NCBI GenBank assembly: GCA_028673005.1
Contig: CM054113.1
Coordinates: forward strand, 208,249,504-208,313,503
Direction of reading: 5' to 3'
DNA: 64,000 nucleotides
DNA from: Tanypteryx hageni
Taxonomy: Eukaryota; Arthropoda; Insecta; Odonata; Petaluridae
Positions 47,553-59,279 of this stretch are shown in pieces. The notes under the pieces were generated by a model. That model had not been told where the DNA came from. It made no database searches and saw nothing but the letters and a program-made list of their open reading frames with translations. The stretch's first letter is position 1; every line of letters starts with the position of its first letter. A program made the position numbers and the translations under genes.

Positions 47553-48474
47553 CTGTATCTGCCTAAATACAAGCCGATCTTTATCGTCAAAATCTATCAT
47601 GAAAAAATCGCCCCTCGGTTCAAATGCGAGTCCAAGAAAAAATTTGGGGTTAGGGTTAAGTCTCATAGTCACCCATAGATGGCAGCATGTCTCATTGCCG
47701 TCGCATTCAAATGATAGTACTATATTTTTCATAAAGTAAATATCTGACCTACGATGAATATTAATGAATAAATAATAAAGCTAGAATATTGAATTTAGCA
47801 GTAACTGTGTTTTGTTACCTTTTCTTTTGTTTCAAAATGCTTTTGGATATTTTCTTTTGTTTCTCTGGGCTATGCATATGTATCATTAAGAATAGTTAGC
47901 AATTTATATTACTTTTCATTGGTCATTAAAAGAAGTTCCTATTAGCTTTACTTGTACATTGTAATTATTGCTATAGCCATTGTAATGTTCGTATGCATGT
48001 TAAAACCTAATTCATGGAATCTATTAAAATTACGTACATTGACTATGCAGACGATTGCGCAAAATGCGACGATGGCTTTTGAAGTTGAACTGTTGGAATT
48101 TTGGTAAAACTTTACGTGGACGTGTATAATTATAAAAATGCAATTTCTTAAGGCAATGTAAATGCTAATTTCAGTGGAAATAGACTTGGAATAAAAATTA
48201 TCTTGGTGAGGTCATTATTGCTTTATTTAATCTTTTGTGAAAATGAAGGTGAATGAAATTATCCTCACTTAATGTGGAACATTATGCAACAACGCAAAAT
48301 TATTAATTGGAGTAATATTTCAAAATGTCAACTAAACCATTTCCCACTCTTTTCTTCCATCTCGAGTAATGTATTCTAGGCCGGCACACTTCAGCATAAA
48401 ATCTACGAAATTTACTTTTTTGTCAAAAAATGGTGGAAAGTTTTGGGGGGGTCGGCATAATCAGACACTATCAA
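47553..48474 (-). mobile_element. TA-flanked element, family GTATCTGCC, copy 1
   Basis: The left terminus ctgtatctgcctaaatacaa is preceded by TA (47551-47552). The interior is the near-perfect reverse complement of 51212-52143 over most of 0.9 kb, for example around atagatggcagcatgtctc. The right terminus near 48474 is degraded. No transposase is present. The + strand frame at 47539-47739 and the minus one at 47508-47732 are inside it and not genes. Confidence 0.75.
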
Positions 48475-48568
48475 CAGACAATAACAAAAAATTATAATTG
48501 ATCAACCTTTTGAGAAGAAATCACATTTAAACTTTTTAATCATCTGTATTCATTAACATTTATAAGCA

Positions 48569-49695
48569 CAGTAAAACTTCTCACAGCACAGAGGTTATGT
48601 TCTAGGAAACTGTTGCAGAAACCCACATTAGGGGAGTCATTTAACCTATAGGGTTAGGTTCTAAGAAAAAATACTACTTAAAAATGTTTGCCAAATAAAA
48701 TAATAATTTTGTTTATAATTCCTTGCAAAGACTATATAGTACATAAATTAATCCTATACTGCGCTATGATGTTTACTCAGTAAAATAGTTAATTTAAAAT
48801 TAAATAATTAGACTATACTTGCTGTACAAGTCTACCCACTGCTTTTTTATGAAATCTCCACACTATTAAGATCCCATACGATCCGAGTTTTGAAGAATAT
48901 ATGGAAGCAAATGTCTCGATAACTTATAACTAATTTGATGACTGGGAAATTCCCAACATTGACATGATCTCTATCACATTATTACCATTCATTGGTATTT
49001 ATTGTGATTTTCAATATAAATTATCTACATTCATTATTTAGGAATAAAAAATAGTATTACCTATAGAAAAATCTCTAGTTTAATATACATGTCAATATAT
49101 TCTTTGCATACATAGGCACACGAAATAAAAAACATTAGATTTTTCTCTATGAAATACTACATTTATAAATTCAATTATTCATTTTTATATAAGCAATTTA
49201 TTTTTACACAAACAACTTATAATTTTTTGTTAGTAGCTTACGAACACTCCACTTCTTGAATCAGGGCGACACACTCCATAGTCCCAATACAAATCCATTA
49301 CACAAATGCTCTTTTGCAGATAAAAACAACCTACTGCTACTGTAGCTCAATATCTGAATGCAAATTAAAATGGAATGTTACAAGTATAAGCTGTTCTCCA
49401 TAATCAAAGAATGTAATGGTGGCTAGGGAAAGCTATTGCAGAAAAACAAATATAATAAGCAATTTTCTAGATAGAACACTGATTTGACTCATACCAAACC
49501 AGTTGCGGGTTAAAAGAAATATAATATAGAAAACTATCAAAATCTAGTTGAAATCTGCTTTTATGGTATTTTTTTTGTAATTTGGTCATTCAATTTCCAA
49601 CCACATAAAATAGAATCACACCACCATGTCCAGAGAAGTTTATCACATGTTTGGGTAGTGCATAGTGGGAAACCGCATTCGAGAAAGTTTTACTG
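48569..49695. mobile_element. CAGTAAAAC-type element, about 1.13 kb
   Basis: The left end is cagtaaaacttctcacagc and the right end is the complement, starting cagtaaaactttctcg. The match is good only over the first 14 or so bases. No flanking duplication is evident. No coding capacity is seen. Boundary confidence is modest. Confidence 0.4.
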
Positions 49696-49699
49696 TACC

Positions 49700-51205
49700 A
49701 TTATTTGAAAACATATATAGAACTACTAACAATGACATGACTTATAAACAAAATATAGGTCCAACTTTATGAACTTAAACACCAACTCGAAAGGATAATT
49801 TGAACCAAAAGTTGTGCCTCAATTCTGCAAAAATCAAGCATGAAAAAATAAACACACGTGTATGTGCTCTAAACAGTCTACTTTTACGAACCAATAGTGC
49901 ATAATTGTGAGAAATTTTTTTATAGTGATCAGTGCATAAATAAACACCAAAACTAACACCATCATAAATTTGGAATAGCAATGAGTTAGTACTGGCTGAA
50001 CATATTCTTTGCTAGCTAGAACCGTTAGACTTGCAACATTTTTAGCTAAACAGATGAGAAAACTTCTGGCTGTGGCACTCACTGCAGACAAGAAAGTGGC
50101 TCAGCTATTCCTTACAATACAAATTGCATTGAACTATAAGCCCATTGTTAGATACATGAGAATTAGATTCTTCTTGATAAATAATGTCATTGCATTTAGA
50201 ATGTTTGATAAAACTGATGACCATTTACATTTAAAACTACACAACAATGATTCAATTCCTTTAAGAAAGATGTTTGCTGATTCAAATAATGTTATTCTTC
50301 AGACTCATTCTGATTCCAGAGGTCATATGAAGTATCCATCCATAATTCAATATCTGTAAAATAGTGAATGACTATTTATTTATTGAATGGAGATTAAGGA
50401 ACCTAAGGAAAAATCAACGAAAATATGCTGCTAGTTCCGAGTAATTCAGCTTTAGAAGAGAAAATGTTGATCACCAAGGTTTTCAGTAGCCTTTTCATAG
50501 GGAAAACAGTTTTCAGAATAATCTTAAATGAATCAAGATAAAGGTAAATATAAAAGTAATTATAAAGGTAACTATAAGCAGCATATACACCATATGCTCT
50601 CTCAAAATAAATTCAACATAAACGTTTTGAGTAAAATTCCAACTTAAAATGTTCCACAGAAGAGCTGCCATAGAAATTTTGAAGTTCAGCATAAAATTTT
50701 GAAAAATGATAAAACTTCATGTGTCATTTGATATAACAATAGCATAAAATAGCTGTCAAGATAGGTAACAGTAGAATATTTTAGAATATTCTCACAGCTC
50801 AACTTTAACAGTTAGGATTAAAAACAAACGCTAACAAAAATTGAGGTAGAAAAGATGTCCAAACTTTATCTGAATGTAAGTGATAGCATTCCCAATGAAT
50901 TCCACAATATTGTGTTAGATCATATGAAACAGTGAAGGCATGTTTATAATGATATTTTAGCCTTTAGATAAACAAAACTTAAAAATGTCTCAAAATAGCT
51001 TTATTGCTTTTTCTAAAAACAGCCCAGTGAATGGCTGTATTTCCTGCAGTTTTAAGCCAATGTCAATTTCATATCTTTTTAATATCCTCAAATTTCATAA
51101 TTAGATAAAGAGGAAGTGAGTGTTCATAGTAGAAAATCTGAATAAGAGATATTCTAGAGTTGCATGTATGACCGCTAAGATGATTTGCTTCACTTTATAA
51201 AATGG
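49700..51205. other. Intron sequence without recognised features
   Basis: AT-rich. 50412-50560 resembles pieces at 38558-38605 and 39195-39250 (dispersed repeat). Confidence 0.4.
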
Positions 51206-51211
51206 AACTTA

Positions 51212-52143
51212 CCGTAACTGCCCAAATAGAAGCCAACCCTGGATTTAAGCCGAAACCCCAAAACTTTCCACCATTTTTTGACAAAAAAGTAAATTTCATA
51301 AATTTTATGCTGAAGCGCACGACCGGCCTAGAATACATTATTCAAGATGGAAGAAAAGAGTGCGAAATGGTTTAGTTGACATTTTGAAATATTACTCCAA
51401 TTAATAATTTTGCGTTGTTGCATAATGTTCCACATTAAGTGAGGATAATTTCATTCACCTTCATTTTCACAAAAGATTAAATAAAGCAATAATGACCTCA
51501 CCAAGATAATTTTTATTCCAAGTCTATTTCCACTGAAATTAGCATTTACATTGCCTTAAGAAATTGCATTTTTATAATTATACACGTCCACGTAAAGTTT
51601 TACCAAAATTCCAACAGTTCAACTTCAAAAGCCATCGTCGCATTTTGCGCAATCGTCTGCGTAGTCAATGTACGTAATTTTAATAGATTCCATGAATTAG
51701 GTTTTAACATGCATACGAACATTACAATGGCTATAGCAATAATTACAATGTACAAGTAAAGCTAATAGGAACTTCTTTTAATGACCAATGAAAAGTAATA
51801 TAAATTGCTAACTATTCTTAATGATACATATGCATAGCCCAGAGAAACAAAAGAAAATATCCAAAAGCATTTTGAAACAAAAGAAAAGGTAACAAAACAC
51901 AGTTACTGCTAAATTCAATATTCTAGCTTTATTATTTATTCATTAATATTCATCGTTGGTCAGATATTTACTTTATGAAAAATATAGTACTATCATTTGA
52001 ATGCGACGGCAATGAGACATGCTGCCATCTATGGGTGACTATGAGACTTAACCCTAACCCCAAATTTTTTCTTGGACACGCATTTAAGCTGAGGGATGAT
52101 ATATTTTGACAAAAAACATTGGCTTGTATTCGGGCTGATACGG
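51212..52143 (+). mobile_element. TA-flanked element, family GTATCTGCC, copy 2
   Basis: Length 932 bp, with TA at 51210-51211 and 52144-52145. The left terminus is ccgtaactgcccaaatagaa and the right terminus is the complement of ccgtatcagcccgaatacaa. Orientation is opposite to copy 1 and the same as copy 3 (63002-63948). Non-coding. Confidence 0.8.
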
Positions 52144-52149
52144 TATCTG

Positions 52150-53179
52150 GTGCTTCTCATTCAGACCAGACATTCATCAACATATGGGAGTCATAAAAAA
52201 ATCTGAGCAAAATCAGAAGCCAATTGTAGGAAGAAAAAGAAAAACAAAGTATATGAAACCCAAGGAAAACATGTGGCTACAAATTCCAATAGATAAGACA
52301 GTTCATGTTACAACAGATGGTTTCAGTGTTTTATTCCAGTAGCTTCAAATTACTTATGGGTCTGCTGATGGAAAAATATAAAATAGCTATATACGAATTC
52401 TAAATTAAGAGCTGAAAATAAGACTATCAACACATTTACAAAGATCATTTATATAATCATAAAAATTGTAACTTTTTTTGCAAATAAATGTACCAAAACT
52501 TTTGAAAGAAAGCATGTCACATTTTCAAGCTTGTTTCAGTAATTTCAAAGGTAAGAAATGTAGCCCAAAAATTAATGCAAAAACAAAACAATCATTCTGG
52601 ATAAGACAAAAACATTCTGCAACTCAAACACTATCAAATTAAGCCTATTAGTAAAAGATCTCAAATTTTTTGAGACTAAAAGGGACAATAAATATAAGAC
52701 CTACGTTTCTTCGAATATTTTGTTATTACATGACTGAAATAAATAATCCACATATATAAGTGGCCCTCATAAAATACTAGTTTGCGATACATTTTCCACT
52801 GATTTGCTGAGAAAGATTTAAAGTTAGATGTTATAGAAGTTATAGATATTATAATTACAAAATCAAAACTTTTATGATTCTATATTACTGTATTTAATGA
52901 CATATAAAAAGAGAAAATGTTAATCCAGGCATAGCCCTCACACTCCTCTTTATCCTTGAAAAGGAGTTTCAATGACAATTATAGAGGAAGAAATTCTGAG
53001 TAAGAAAAATCCTAAGAAAAGAAGCATGGTAACAGTGCAGCAGGTCAAAAGTTCAGTCTGATTGGAATGTGCAGCATGAAATGGATTTAAATGTATGTAC
53101 CTTTCTCTCTTAATATCAAGGTACTTCTCTAACATTTTTGTAAATGATTACTATAAGGTGCCACTACAATATAATTAAT

Positions 53180-53183
<4 letters not shown>
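52150..53183. other. Intron sequence without recognised features
   Basis: AT-rich. No motif recognised. Confidence 0.4.

Positions 53184-53253
<70 letters not shown>
53184..53253. repeat. (AT)n microsatellite
   Basis: About 35 AT units. It abuts the 3' side of a minus-strand SINE-like sequence. Confidence 0.95.
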
Positions 53254-53255
<2 letters not shown>

Positions 53256-53358
53256 CTCTTTGGCATCAGAAAAATTTCTTACCTTTAGCAGAATTCGAAC
53301 CACCTCATGCTTGTACTGCTCTTCATGAGCCATGGATTAAAACAACTATGCCACGGAG
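53254..53358 (-). repeat. tRNA-derived SINE-like sequence with (TA)n tail
   Basis: On the minus strand an A-box-like tggcatagttg (53343-53353) and a B box ggttcgaattc (53291-53301) are spaced about 41 nt apart. A short body ending gatgccaaagagctt follows and runs directly into (AT)n. The arrangement of tRNA-like head, body and simple repeat tail is that of a SINE. The cloverleaf is too degenerate for a tRNA gene. Confidence 0.6.
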
Positions 53359-53564
53359 TTTATGACAAACTATTGAGAAATCTATCTATGTATTCATTGA
53401 TCAAGCTCTATAAAATTGATAAAGAATTGAAACAGAAAATCTAAATTTGGCAAGAATTTTTATTCACATATTAAAAGTGATTTATGAAAAAATGTTTGGA
53501 AAAACGATCTGGGTTCGACTCTAAGGAAGACATTTCCATTTTCCATAAAATATCACGTAAACAT

Positions 53565-54000
53565 AGACTTTTTTAAATGCAGGCTTTTATTCTTTTTGAG
53601 ATCTTTTATTCTTTTTGAGATCTAAATTAGAAAGAATTAACCTACGATCTTTGGATCTGAACCATTTTAATGAAAAAATTATAGTTTCTTAATCTGTTCA
53701 TCTTTTTCTGCCTACAGTTCCCAATCCCTCATGTTAAACATTTAATTCACATATTTTGAGCAAATATTGCCCTTTTAACGGAATGTTGCCTTGCCAACAA
53801 GTTACATTGTTAAATCTCGAAATCCTGTTGTTGTTTCAATCCTTATGGGTGAAAGCATGCTTTGAATGCTTTTAATACAAGAGAGAGAGAGAGAAGGAAG
53901 GAAAGGGAAATGTTTCATTGTGTTATATGCGAGAAGGAATACATCAGAATGTACAACATTAATCATTCGCATATTAAAATTACTCAAGAGGCCAAGACTT
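53565..54000. repeat. Dispersed repeat, copy 2
   Basis: Blocks catgttaaacatttaattca, ccttttaacgg and following match 29690-29990. The upstream part (agaattaacc..gatctttgg) matches 55255-55335 inside another element. A short GA run (53880-53905) is internal. Confidence 0.65.
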
Positions 54001-54316
54001 GAAACAACGAACACCTAAAACAACGAAAGTTTGTTATCCTGCCACAGATTTTTTAATACACATCGAATCGATCAACAGATCAGTTTTTAATGCGAGAATT
54101 TGATGCATTCTTAGTGATTTGCATTATTGCCGGTTTCGTGTAATTGGGTACCATTGTCTTGGATAATCCATTCACGAAATTTTAATTAAAAACTTTTCTG
54201 TAGAATTTCAAAGGGCATCACCCTAGTAAGTTAATAAAGTTAATTTTTGAAGAATATATAAACACATTCATATATTTCACATTAAAACTAAAAAAATAAA
54301 ACAAAAATAATTTTTT

Positions 54317-55961
54317 TAATTCAATAACTTTTATGAAGTGCACAAAAAGTGTAAAAATAAAAATATTATAATTTTGTTATTAATATCTTATATAAAACAC
54401 AATGAAAAAAAATTAAATTATTGAATTAATACAGATATTGAATATATAAAAGTTATGTTGCATTCTTTAAGACATCTGAACTAATTATTTAAATTGCAAC
54501 ATAACTTTTATATATTCAATATCTCTATTACCGTATTTTCCCATCGATAACGCGCACCTAATTGATACGGCGCACCTTGAAATTTTTAGTACAGGTAAAA
54601 ATGTATAGATAACGCGCGGTCAAGTTTGTTTTCTCCTGACTTTAAAAAAGTGGTTCTTTGGACAAATGAATAACTTGCTACGGGGCAACGGCGGAGTCTA
54701 TAGCAAATGAATAGCAGAATGAACTAGGAGTTTCCGGTTTTTAAACACGTGTAGTTTATCTGCTGAAATTTGCCCTTGAGAAAATTAGCCATGAAAAACA
54801 AAGAATTTACGACGAAAATCAGGTGACGATTTTTATGGTTTTGAGTAATTTGATTTTAATGTATGCAATAAATATTTATAATTTTACTCATTTCGGTCAA
54901 TTTTGTCTCATTTTACAATAGATACCTTTATTTTAATCGAGGATTGCAAAAATCATAATAATAATAAGCAATGTAAATCCATAACTTGGTCTCGATATCA
55001 TACCGTAATTGTGTGAAGATGTAAGGTCTATCAGAAATGCATTCAGAATCACTTTCCATGAGTTTGAATGGCAAGAATATCATGAAAATTGATACGTAAA
55101 TGGTCTTAAACAGTCGTAAGGGGTAGACGAAAAAAATCTCAAAAAACGCCGGAAGATTGACTTCTAGCAAAGACTACTACCCCTACGGACTTCTAGGAAG
55201 ATAACACGTAAAATTTGATTTTTCCAAGTGCAGTCTTTCATTCATTTTGAGATAAAATTAAAAAGAATCAACCAAAGATCTTAGGATTTGAATCATTTTA
55301 AAGAATACAAAATAAAGTTTCTTAACAATTCCTCTTTTTTATTGTACAATTCGAAACCACTCATGTTAAACGCTCGAGAAATATAGCCATTTTAACGGGT
55401 TATTGCCTTACCTACTAATTACATTGTTAGACCTAGAAATCCTATTGTTATGTAATTCCCGTGGTTTTCGCCGAAGGAAAGGTAAGTGAAATTTCGTTAC
55501 TATAAAATTGATCATTGAAATTGTATTGTGCGAAACTCTATTTTCTCTATTCCTGTGTTAGCACTGGTTATATGCTAGTTGAAATATAAATACGAGATAA
55601 TAAAATTCGACGTAGAAAATGTGGTTTGACTTCATTAACTGTATTCTAATAATTTTTTCTGTTAAGTATTGGGCTAGTTTTTGTCATTGGGACATAGAAA
55701 TCAAAAATTCATATCAATAGCCGTTAATAAACCTTGAAAAAAGTCTCGTTTTTCAAAATTTAATTTTTTCCCTTGTATGACGCGCAAGATAATTTTTACC
55801 AGATTTGGAATTTTTTGTATAGATAACGCGCACGTTATCGATGGGAAAATACGGTAAATCAATAATTTTTTTTTTCATTCAGTGCATTTTATACAAGTTA
55901 TTAATAACAAAATTATAATATTTTTACACTTATTGTGTGCTTCATAAAAGTTATTGATTAC
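54317..55961. mobile_element. Palindromic (foldback) element split by an insertion
   Basis: The left arm 54317-54462 is the reverse complement of 54495-54530 joined to 55857-55961, with a 32-nt loop at 54463-54494. The right arm is interrupted by the 54531-55854 element. Removing that element together with one TA restores the palindrome across the junction. The ends taattcaataac and gttattgatta may themselves be TA-flanked. Non-coding and very AT-rich. Confidence 0.8.
54531..55854. mobile_element. TA-flanked DNA element with ends CCGTATTTTCCCATCG
   Basis: Length 1324 bp, with TA at 54529-54530 and 55855-55856. The inverted ends are ccgtattttcccatcgataa followed by cgcgcac on the left and cgcgcacgttatcgatggga on the right. 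The subterminal motif tagataacgcgc occurs at both ends (about 54606 and 55820). The interior includes a stretch similar to the dispersed repeat at 53565-53830 (copy at 55205-55460). No intact transposase frame is seen. Confidence 0.8.
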
Positions 55962-56214
55962 AAATTTTATCTTACCTTGATGATAAAAAAACATTTTGCC
56001 TTTGTTAAGACGAGGGGAAAGCACCAGATGAACTTGTCAATAGCATGCATGACATCCCTGCTATAACATAACTTGGTTCATCTTATAGCCCAATGGAGCC
56101 AATTAACACACAGACACCCCCACCAGACCTAAATTGAGCTCTTAAAAACTCATTAACAGCAACAATTCTTTATCATTACTCTTAACCAAAAAACACATTT
56201 CTCTCATTACTTAC
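55962..56214. other. Intron sequence next to exon B
   Basis: Ordinary intron sequence leading to the exon B donor. No further feature seen. Confidence 0.5.
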
Positions 56215-56379
56215 ATTTGGCATGCCTATCACACAAAGCAGCAGCCCTCATGTCACATAACCTAATCGATCCTTTGCTACTGCTATATACAAACAAATTA
56301 CACTCAGCCGGATGAAATTCAGTTGCAGTGATAACTTCCGTTAGCTCCTCCATGTTGGTAGGTTTAATGTCCACAATGT
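56215..56379 (-). CDS. tws: B55 exon B ([10 protein letters not shown]...CDRHAK)
   Basis: This 165-bp exon has the acceptor ctgtttgattag and the donor aaat/gtaagt. It encodes [40 protein letters not shown] and [14 protein letters not shown], a WD40 blade with the family's typical FVYSSSKG and LCDMR motifs. The first codon is split with exon A (Asn) and the last base begins a Leu completed by exon C. The intron to the right holds a pogo-like end and the 57880-58816 foldback element. The intron to the left, about 8.8 kb, holds the nested palindrome and the inverted element pair. Confidence 0.95.
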
Positions 56380-56490
56380 CTAATCAAACAGTTAAGGATT
56401 AAATCACATGCACAATAATAAGTTGGACCATACAGATAATAAGCATATCACAATTCAAAATAAAGAGGTTTTAAAAAATCCATATAAGTA

Positions 56491-56620
56491 CAGTAGATCA
56501 TCGATTATTCGACGATCGATTATCCGACTTCCAACATTATCCGGCGGTCCTGACCAATCTGGCAAAATTTTCGAATAATTCAGCGTTCGCCGGAGAATCG
56601 CATCAAAGGCAGTATCAGCC
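56491..56620 (+). mobile_element. pogo/Tigger-like terminus (solo)
   Basis: After TA (56489-56490) comes cagtagatcatcgattattc, then cgattatccgacttcc and tccggcggtcc. Ends of the form CAGTAG..TCGATTATCCGAC are typical of pogo/Tigger-type elements. No opposite end was found before 57.9 kb. The open frame at 56827-57183 has no recognisable domain. Confidence 0.5.
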
Positions 56621-57879
56621 ATGTGATAGCGCATCGAGTGGTGCCAAAATGTTTCTGGATGATCGCAAGTAGTACAGTAGGATCTGGGCTATTCGTAGGC
56701 TTGTTAGGATTTGATTTAAATTGGTAAATGTCGATAAACATTTAATTTTTAAAACTTTTATATGCGATGAAAATGAATTGTCATCGATAAGTGTAGATTT
56801 TTAACCACAACATCTTCTACAAAATTATGAATCATGATTTTAAAATATGCCTTGCCACACTCAAACTGGATTTATTTTACCACCAAACATCCAAAACAGA
56901 AGAGAATTCAATAGTTGTTATACCAAACGGCCACACAACATTCGGAATTCATTACGCTTTCCTTTCTGATGTCCATGCAGTGGAATCCAAAGCCAAAGTT
57001 AAGCGACAAAACAATATGATCGGTTTATTGCACTTGCACTGTCTTTGCCATCGACCGGATCTGATAATCCTTACGCACTTTGGATTTTATTTACTGAAAA
57101 GTTGGGAGATGTCGTGTGTGTCCTGTGCCACAAGAACAACCGATCTCCTCCAAAAGCCAAAAATAAAAGTTTTTCCGAAATGAAAAATGACTACCTTTTA
57201 AAAAGCATCCTGTCATAAAATTTATATAATCCTACCTCCGAGAGTGTCCCCTGTGCCTAGCTTAATTTGTATTACAGTCAAAGAAGCATCCTTCTGTATA
57301 TGCACTCGGGGCTTTTTCCTGCATTCATAGTCATTTGTTACTCAACAAGGTATGATTTTTTAAATCAAAATATTCATTTATACATTAGGTTATATATTAT
57401 ATTCACGTCACATAAATGTTTCCACAAATTATCACAATTTCGTGAATAAGGGGCACGAATTAACGAGTAAAATATACTTTCTGATTTATTCTGAAAAATT
57501 AACTTCCAGGTTGGTCATCAAACTCGAATAACACATTCACCAAAATATAGATAACAACAAACAAGGCAGCATACAAGAAGCCTTTTTATTTACACATTGT
57601 TAGTTCAATTTAATTAGAAGAAATTCAATTTATAAAATCTTTATAGATAAAAACCGATAAAATGTATTAAAATTAGAAATGAGACAAACGACAACCACTA
57701 AAAAACTCACTATTTCAATCAGCTGACACTAATTAGTAGAATAACAAGAAATAAATCATGTACAGAAAAAGGCAATAGAAATAACAATCACACGCATACA
57801 GATTTGGCAACTCCTGAACTCATAAAAACAGAGTTAAGATATTAATTAGTAATGCAAAAACTCAAGGTTTTAACAAATA

Positions 57880-58816
57880 CTGTATTTACCCGAATCTAAG
57901 ACGACCCCCTTTTAGCATCAAAACATAAAAAAGATTTTGACCTAATTTCTCACTGAATGTATTTGGTGCACATTTCGAACACACGTATTCAGTTTAGGTA
58001 TGCTAGTTTGTTCATTAATTTAAATGGTTTGCTTCAAATTTTTATTTGAAAAAAACAAGATTTTTGCAAAATGTATTTTTAAATCAAGACTTTATTAATT
58101 GGATTCTGCATTGTAAGTTTGCAATGAAAAGTTTCAGTAGATACAATTATTTTGTGTTTCATTTGTTTAAAAAACATCAATTAAACACAATCATACTTCC
58201 TACGGTTATGACAACTCATCACTGTCAGTTCGTCGCACATAAATTTGTCACGCATCAGTTCATTGTCCACCAATTCATCATGCGCCAATACATCGCATGA
58301 CAAACTCATCGTGCAACAATTCATCTCTTAACAAATTTGTTGTGATACACCATGACTGGGGAACGGCAGGGGGAGACACTACCACAAAACAATTTTTCTT
58401 TATATTTCGATAATACCAGAATTATACGAAACACATTGGATAGCGTATGGCAAGGGGTGACACCCAATCATAAGTGTATTCCCCTGCAGTACACCAGTCT
58501 TGGTGGCTCACCTTCCAATTTGTCTCGTGACAAATCTCTCGCGACAAATTTGTCTTGCAACGAAATTGTCACATGACGAATTTGTCTGGCGATGTATTGA
58601 CGCATGATGAGTTTGTCATGCAATGTATTAATGCAAGACGAGTTTGTCGTGTGACGAATTAATGCACCACAAATGGAAGCATGACAAATTGATGCATTAT
58701 CAATTTACCGCTATGTATTGAGGGTATATGATTTCATAATCAAATTTAAGACGACCCCCAATTTTCACAAGCTGAAATTTGGATAAAAACCTCGTCTTGG
58801 ATTTGGGTAAATACGG
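57880..58816. mobile_element. TA-flanked foldback element with subterminal GACAAATTYGTC array
   Basis: Length 937 bp, with TA at 57878-57879 and 58817-58818. The ends are ctgtatttacccgaatctaa on the left and the complement of ccgtatttacccaaatccaa on the right. Inside each end lies an array of imperfect 15-18-bp units. Their core, gacaaatttgtc, is itself a near palindrome. The arrays span about 58205-58345 on the left and 58505-58715 on the right, in inverted orientation. Both arms also carry the phrase around gactgg..ggcagg.gga.acac, near 58350 and, inverted, near 58470-58500. The right arm matches the start of the transposase relic at 41796. No coding capacity. Confidence 0.75.
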
Positions 58817-58919
58817 TATATCAATTACAGTATCTAAACGACAATGTTGGCAATATAAAAATGCTATTATAATCATTTATAGAGTAAAAACAACTGTGTA
58901 ATCCATTTTAAAAGGATAC

Positions 58920-59097
58920 TGAAGCTTTGGTCTGTTATTTCTAGATGCCACAAGTTGATCCGAAGGTCATCAGCAGACAGATAAGTTTCTTGATCAGAAT
59001 TAACACTAATTGAATTGATGTGATACGTGTGTGCATTGGCAAATATTCTTCTTGGCGATGCTTCAACCAGCAATTCCATTGGCTTAATAACGGGTAC
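58920..59097 (-). CDS. tws: B55 exon A ([10 protein letters not shown]...EITDQSF)
   Basis: This 178-bp exon is preceded by the acceptor ttttcccttcaag and ends in ttca/gtatcc. It encodes [20 protein letters not shown], then [15 protein letters not shown] and [16 protein letters not shown]. These are among the most conserved stretches of B55. The SADD acidic pair lies on the substrate-binding face of the propeller (known from the vertebrate protein). The exon starts in phase 0 and leaves one base for the next codon, which is completed to Asn by the following exon. That fit confirms the boundary. The preceding intron extends beyond 59.1 kb to the right and is full of transposons. Confidence 0.95.
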
Positions 59098-59271
59098 CTT
59101 GAAGGGAAAAATAATTATACCAAAACATAATTAGAATATTTATCAAAAGAATTAGTTTACATTTTCTTTAGACATCAAATTACAACCTTTTGCTGGTTGA
59201 TTTCTTTAAACATTTTTCCCAACTAGCAAATACATGATGCATATGGAGGAAAAACCATACTTATTCGAATA
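59098..59271. other. Intron upstream of B55 exon A
   Basis: Short spacer between the exon A acceptor and the first MITE. No feature seen. Confidence 0.5.
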
Positions 59272-59279
59272 CTATAAAA

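Larger units (their letters stand above)
45904..59097 (-). other. tws: PP2A B55 regulatory subunit gene (3' two thirds)
   Basis: Five minus-strand exons join in phase into 294 residues collinear with about residue 154 to the C-terminus of the B55 (PR55) family, which is usually about 447 residues. The protein is a seven-bladed WD40 propeller. It binds the PP2A scaffold and catalytic subunits and selects substrates, with roles in mitotic exit and cell fate; the fly gene is twins. Introns inside the window are about 2.5 kb, 8.8 kb, 0.43 kb and 0.48 kb, followed by a 3' UTR intron. The first about 150 residues were not found between 59.1 and 64 kb and presumably lie further right. No stops or frameshifts interrupt the exons, so the gene looks functional. 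Confidence 0.93.

Noticed and set aside
53254..53358. Functional tRNA gene
   Set aside because: A and B boxes are present, but acceptor and anticodon arms do not pair; SINE origin fits better, with the (AT)n tail.
56827..57183. 118-codon + strand frame in a B55 intron
   Set aside because: No domain recognised, lies just inside a pogo-like remnant and on the strand opposite to the host gene.
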